From: an uncultured Pseudomonadales bacterium
GTDB lineage: Bacteria; Pseudomonadota; Gammaproteobacteria; Pseudomonadales; Azotimanducaceae
DNA length: 46,775 bases
Direction: 5' to 3'
NCBI GenBank assembly: GCA_938017975.1
Contig: CALIKQ010000055.1
Span: 1 to 46,775 of the forward strand
The notes beneath the pieces were generated by a model. It did no database searches and had not been told where the DNA came from. It saw only the letters and a list, made by a program, of their open reading frames with translations. Made by a program: the position numbers and the translations under genes. This document shows positions 43,377 to 46,775 of the stretch, piece by piece. The stretch's first letter is position 1, and every line of letters begins with the position of its first letter.

Positions 43377-44165
43377 TCATTCTAAAAGGCATTGAACCCG
43401 TGCGATGGTCTTAAATGCACGTAATTCAGCCCCATTGACCAACCAACCAAGCGCTGCATCATGGTCATTTCGGAGTTTGATCAACGCTTCTGGCTTCGCA
43501 ACGCCCTCTGATTGAACAAAGGCCTTAAGAAGCCCTGGCGGGACGCTGAACGTCCGACCTCGGCGAGGAATACTGGCAATATGAAGCCCTATGATACCGC
43601 CAGTGGCGTCCAAAACCGGGGCCCCGCTTGCACCGCCCAATTCGGTTGGGGCCGATCTTGGATAGCGCTTTATTTCTGCCCAGTAGGAGACTTTCTGCTT
43701 CGCTTTTTTACCGCGACCAGGGACCCGCAGTGACCGCTCGCCCAAATACCGCTGCTTCAAGTCAAACGCTTGATTCTTTGGATAGCCATGCATTAGACCA
43801 ACTTCACCGGTTTCTGGATGCCTCGGAGAGAAACTCAGAGCACCAATCCCAATGTCAGGTTCCGTCAGCAATAAGGCAATATCAGATTGCGCATTCAGTA
43901 CCCACCGCTCAACGGGCAAAGAAGTTTCGCTGCTCTCAATATTCATGGCCTTACAGCTTATGGCAACGTGTCTTGCGGTAAGCCAAACACCGTCTGCAAT
44001 TTTAAACGCAGTACCTTGTGCTGCATCGCCATCGCTTTGAAAACGAAGATCAACAGCGAAACTTGCGCTGGTCCACAAGATGACGACCAGTGCCAGGCAC
44101 ACCGCATATTCTGAGGAACGGTTCGAAGCCAAATAAGGCAATGAGAGCCCTGCCTTAGTAACCAA
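43377..44165 (-). CDS. exported trypsin-like serine protease
   Basis: Up to 262 residues; the first in-frame TTG is at 44165 and another TTG at 44141 has a slightly better upstream sequence, so the start is uncertain. A signal peptide is clear ('YAVCLALVVILWTSASFA'). The chymotrypsin-fold triad is His66 ('WLTARHVAIS'), Asp95 ('AQSDIALLL') and Ser180 in 'LGGASGAPVLDATGGIIGLHIAS'. No PDZ domain follows, unlike DegP/DegS. It probably acts in the periplasm. It overlaps the end of the upstream DUF350 gene, implying co-translation. Confidence 0.88.
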   Translation of the reverse strand: MVTKAGLSLPYLASNRSSEYAVCLALVVILWTSASFAVDLRFQSDGDAAQGTAFKIADGVWLTARHVAISCKAMNIESSETSLPVERWVLNAQSDIALLLTEPDIGIGALSFSPRHPETGEVGLMHGYPKNQAFDLKQRYLGERSLRVPGRGKKAKQKVSYWAEIKRYPRSAPTELGGASGAPVLDATGGIIGLHIASIPRRGRTFSVPPGLLKAFVQSEGVAKPEALIKLRNDHDAALGWLVNGAELRAFKTIARVQCLLE

Positions 44166-44568
44166 TGGCCGCGGCGTTTAACAGCGCCACAGACAGTTTA
44201 GTCGCTCCCAAAATCAGCGCGGCGCTCATTTCTTCATTTTTTATTCGTTCGGCCAGACCTCTTAAAATAAGATCTAGTGAGAAAAAGACCAGCAGTTGCA
44301 AAATAATGGCGACTGAGCCCCAAATCACAATGTCCCAAAAATTGATGCTGGAGCCTAGAGCTGCTGCCAGAGGTAATGTGATGCCAAGCATCGCCGAACC
44401 TAAGGTCAATGCGGCGGCCTGGTTACCTTGTTGAATCAGTCGGTACTCATTGATCGGAGTGATCAGGAGATAGAGCACGATGCCCAGCGCGAGCATCAAG
44501 ATAGCGATGCTAAAATGTCCCAGCAAGATAGGAAGGCCGGAATAAAGCGTATCGAGAATGCCTTGCAT
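44155..44568 (-). CDS. DUF350-family membrane protein
   Basis: 137 residues from the ATG at 44568, which has AAGGAA six bases upstream. Four hydrophobic helices in two repeats are visible: 'HFSIAILMLALGIVLYLLITPINEYRLIQQGNQAAALTLGSAMLGITLPLA' and 'FWDIVIWGSVAIILQLLVFFSLDLILRGLAERIKNEEMSAALILGATKLSVALLNAAAIGY'. This doubled pattern is characteristic of DUF350 (UPF0719). Its molecular function is unknown; an inner-membrane location is certain from the sequence. It is coupled to the downstream protease gene. Confidence 0.9.
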   Translation of the reverse strand: MQGILDTLYSGLPILLGHFSIAILMLALGIVLYLLITPINEYRLIQQGNQAAALTLGSAMLGITLPLAAALGSSINFWDIVIWGSVAIILQLLVFFSLDLILRGLAERIKNEEMSAALILGATKLSVALLNAAAIGY

Positions 44569-44904
44569 ATGATTTCCTTGTGTCAACTGAGTCCTATGGG
44601 AACCTTACAACATTACGTTTTATTGCGATCCTGTCTGATCTTAACCGCTATGCCCTTGGAGCCTACCCTGATTACCGGCCTGTTTCGCAACCGCACCTCA
44701 ACAACCTCGACAACCCTAAACCAAAGAAGACCCATAATTGCGGAGCGGCTAGTCAAAAGAAGGAACACGCTTTACAGATACATCCTGTTTATAGACACAT
44801 CCTGGTTACAGACACATCTGGAGCGTTCTAACCATCGAAACTGTGAGTAGAAAATTTTATCTGTATCTACGAGGAACGCGGATAGGATCTTTGCGAGCCC
44901 GCGC
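44569..44904. other. intergenic region with a 17-bp tandem repeat
   Basis: 336 bp between two minus-strand membrane protein genes. Short open frames here have no family resemblance. The only structure I can support is the 17-bp repeat at 44771-44821. Confidence 0.5.
44771..44821. repeat. 17-bp tandem repeat, three copies
   Basis: Three adjoining units: TTTACAGATACATCCTG, TTTATAGACACATCCTG and GTTACAGACACATCTGG. Two to five differences separate the copies. It lies between the DUF350 and DUF4153-like genes. Confidence 0.85.
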
Positions 44905-46629
44905 TCAGCGGTCAATCTCAAAGTTGGCCCGGAAAACGGCCTCTCCAATAACCAGGTCTTTAAAAGGTGCTGATCGAAGCTCGGGAACAGAACCGTCGAC
45001 CATCTCCGCAGTCCAGGCACCAGCATCTCCATCATCATTAAGAATTTGCCTCGCCACTAAAGGCTTGGCCCGCCAGACCCCGCTGGCATCGGTATACACG
45101 GCTGCTCGCCAGAGTTCATCGGCTTCAAGCGGAATAAAGGCATAGTCACTTCGACCATCTTCATTCATATCGATTTTCACGACAAAAATGGAGACGCTTT
45201 GAGCCGAATTTAAAGGACTGAGGTCGCTGCCAACCATTGCTTCGGTCAAGCTGCCAGGCAAAACAAGATCAGCCGGATGATAGACCCAGGTGGGGCTAGC
45301 GCTGAGAACAGGGCGCCGACTCGGGCTTTCTATCTTAGCAAGCAGGTCGGCATCGCCCTCATCTAGAGATGCTTTGAGCTTCTCGATCGCGAGGTAGCCT
45401 GGCCTTGCCAGCTCCTGTCTGACGTAAAAAAAGTCGAAGGTATCGAGCATCACGTCGCCCCGTTCTAAACGAGCCATCTGACTGGCCAGGGATAACTTGC
45501 GAAAGTCCAACAAGGGTGAATTGGTCAGCAAGAGTCCAGCCAGCATTAAAACAGCGATCCTGGTGTTGCAGGTGGCTAAGCCATCGGTCCAACGCCAGCG
45601 CAACTTCCAAATCAGCCAGGTATAGCTGACCGAAAAAATTGTTAAAAAAACCCAGATAAAACCTGCCCAAAAACGCACAACGGTCCAACCGTATTGGTCT
45701 AATCGCGCAAAGAGACCCACCAAACTTAACGCTGATAAAATAATCAACACTGGCAGGAAAACTGTAATCAGTCGATGAATCTGTTCCGGGTAGGGCTGAT
45801 CGGTCACCCCGTCTTGATAAACCACGTTCAGGTAAAACAGAACCGCAAAGGCGATCGCCAACAGCAGCCCGGTGCCAAGATTGGTCGCCCATAATACGTC
45901 TAGCCCAGTGAACGGCAGCGAGGCGGAAAAGAGTACAGAGACCATCAACACCAGTGGGAGCAACAGCCTGATGAGCGCTCTCACCAGACGCCAAATTTGG
46001 TCAATAATACCGGTCAGCTCCTTAAAGACTGCGAGCCCAACGCTAAAGGCGATTGTGAGCGTAGGTATCAGAAACCAAGCTTCAAAAAAAATATCCTGGA
46101 AGAGCCTGATGCCAATCTGAGCAAACAAAGCCGCCCAGAGAACTAGCATTAAAAAAAATAGCCCAACAAAAACCGATGAAAAAATTCCCATCAATAAATT
46201 GCGCCAAGAAAAAAGCAACAGCTGTGCATAGGACCGCTCCATTCCAGAGCTTGCCTGTTGGACAAAAATCAATGCAATAAAGCTGGCCACCCCTGCGCTC
46301 AAGACACCCCGGACATTGAGCGCGTCGGTCTCAAAAGCATTGATGGGCGTGGCTTGAAAACCGAGATAAGCAGCGAGCAATCCGATCAAGATGCTACAGC
46401 CAACACCGAATCGAAGGAGTATCTGAGCATTGGCGCGGGTCAGCGCAAGCTGAAACCCCAGCGGCAACAGTACAGTCACGGCAAGAAGTGGATAGGCGAA
46501 AATCGGCGTCTTACTCGGCCAAACTTCAAATTGATACGCTTGGTACAGCGCCAGTAATGCCATGCCCTGAAACGCTGCTATTGCGAGCAAAGCCTTATAA
46601 GGCGGCGTTGGCGACTCGTGGTGGTTCAC
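44905..46629 (-). CDS. DUF4153-like multi-spanning membrane protein
   Basis: 574 residues. About eleven to twelve hydrophobic helices (roughly residues 12-390) include 'RLDQYGWTVVRFWAGFIWVFLTIFSVSYTWLIW', which is typical of DUF4153 proteins. The C-terminal ~185 residues are a soluble domain ('LLDFRKLSLASQMARLERGDVMLDTFDFFYVRQELARPGYLAIEKLKASLDEGD' onward) with an Asp-rich segment 'DMNEDGRSDYAFIPLEADELW'. The function of the family is unknown. A cell-envelope role is possible. It ends 318 bp before the DUF350/protease pair on the same strand. Confidence 0.82.
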   Translation of the reverse strand: MNHHESPTPPYKALLAIAAFQGMALLALYQAYQFEVWPSKTPIFAYPLLAVTVLLPLGFQLALTRANAQILLRFGVGCSILIGLLAAYLGFQATPINAFETDALNVRGVLSAGVASFIALIFVQQASSGMERSYAQLLLFSWRNLLMGIFSSVFVGLFFLMLVLWAALFAQIGIRLFQDIFFEAWFLIPTLTIAFSVGLAVFKELTGIIDQIWRLVRALIRLLLPLVLMVSVLFSASLPFTGLDVLWATNLGTGLLLAIAFAVLFYLNVVYQDGVTDQPYPEQIHRLITVFLPVLIILSALSLVGLFARLDQYGWTVVRFWAGFIWVFLTIFSVSYTWLIWKLRWRWTDGLATCNTRIAVLMLAGLLLTNSPLLDFRKLSLASQMARLERGDVMLDTFDFFYVRQELARPGYLAIEKLKASLDEGDADLLAKIESPSRRPVLSASPTWVYHPADLVLPGSLTEAMVGSDLSPLNSAQSVSIFVVKIDMNEDGRSDYAFIPLEADELWRAAVYTDASGVWRAKPLVARQILNDDGDAGAWTAEMVDGSVPELRSAPFKDLVIGEAVFRANFEIDR

Positions 46630-46775
46630 CGATTCACTGTGTCCTATCGTTTGAGAGAAGTCGTTTTAATGGCTCGGATGAATCTAATGGCTCGAATCAA
46701 CGCCTTGTAGGCTAAGTCGTCGTTGCTTGGGTTCGTGCCTCGCGCCACTTCTATCCGCATGCAGCCTTAATCTCC

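Overview
The window reads as a chromosomal segment of a free-living, probably marine proteobacterium. I favour a gammaproteobacterium, without certainty. It has a bacterial tRNA-Phe at its left edge, dense operons and roughly balanced base composition. I saw no rRNA, CRISPR array, insertion sequence or phage gene. The dominant theme is catabolism of quaternary and methylated amines: carnitine-type compounds, glycine betaine, dimethylglycine and sarcosine.

Layout. (1) 1-3.3 kb: tRNA-Phe (minus), then a plus-strand SDR dehydrogenase, a gamma-butyrobetaine-hydroxylase-like dioxygenase and a beta-keto-acid cleavage enzyme (BKACE). (2) 3.3-11 kb: a serine hydrolase, a peptide/nickel-class ABC importer (solute-binding protein on plus, two permeases and a fused double ATPase on minus, convergent) and an exported alpha/beta hydrolase. 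(3) 11.4-15.7 kb: an L-carnitine dehydrogenase-like enzyme, a beta-hydroxyacid dehydrogenase, an exported phosphodiesterase-type enzyme, a cupin and a glyoxalase I-like protein. (4) 15.9-19.3 kb: a plus-strand trio of a FAD/GcvT dimethylglycine dehydrogenase-like protein, an AhpD-like selenoprotein and a NIPSNAP-family protein. (5) 19.3-34.9 kb: a minus-strand run with, in transcription order, an MttB-family methyltransferase, its corrinoid protein, DUF1638, a small 'virulence factor' family protein, a methyl-corrinoid:tetrahydrofolate methyltransferase, a corrinoid-reactivating ASKHA ATPase, a dimethylglycine dehydrogenase-like protein, sarcosine oxidase soxB-D-A-G, and a MATE exporter. (6) 35-41 kb: an amidohydrolase, an aminoglycoside-phosphotransferase-fold kinase, an extended SDR and a medium-chain reductase. 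(7) 41-46.7 kb: a membrane protein with a Cys-rich tail, an alpha/beta hydrolase, a trypsin-like protease, a DUF350 protein and a DUF4153-like protein.

How the genes fit together. The long minus-strand run encodes, in pathway order, the removal of three methyl groups from glycine betaine: betaine to dimethylglycine by a corrinoid methyl transfer to tetrahydrofolate, dimethylglycine to sarcosine by a flavoprotein, and sarcosine to glycine by heterotetrameric sarcosine oxidase. The BKACE and the carnitine dehydrogenase-like gene could feed betaine into it from carnitine, and the dioxygenase could supply carnitine. The substrates are inferred from families and context.

The most striking item is at 18382-18930. 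A TGA codon (18619-18621) sits in frame inside an AhpD/carboxymuconolactone-decarboxylase-like gene exactly where the family has the second cysteine of its CxxC site. It is followed at SECIS distance by a 7-bp hairpin with an AGGUU loop. This is best read as a selenocysteine (Cys-x-x-Sec) protein. A naive gene caller would split it into two false ORFs. A second hairpin directly after its true stop covers part of the next gene's G-rich ribosome binding site and may couple that gene's translation to complete selenoprotein synthesis.
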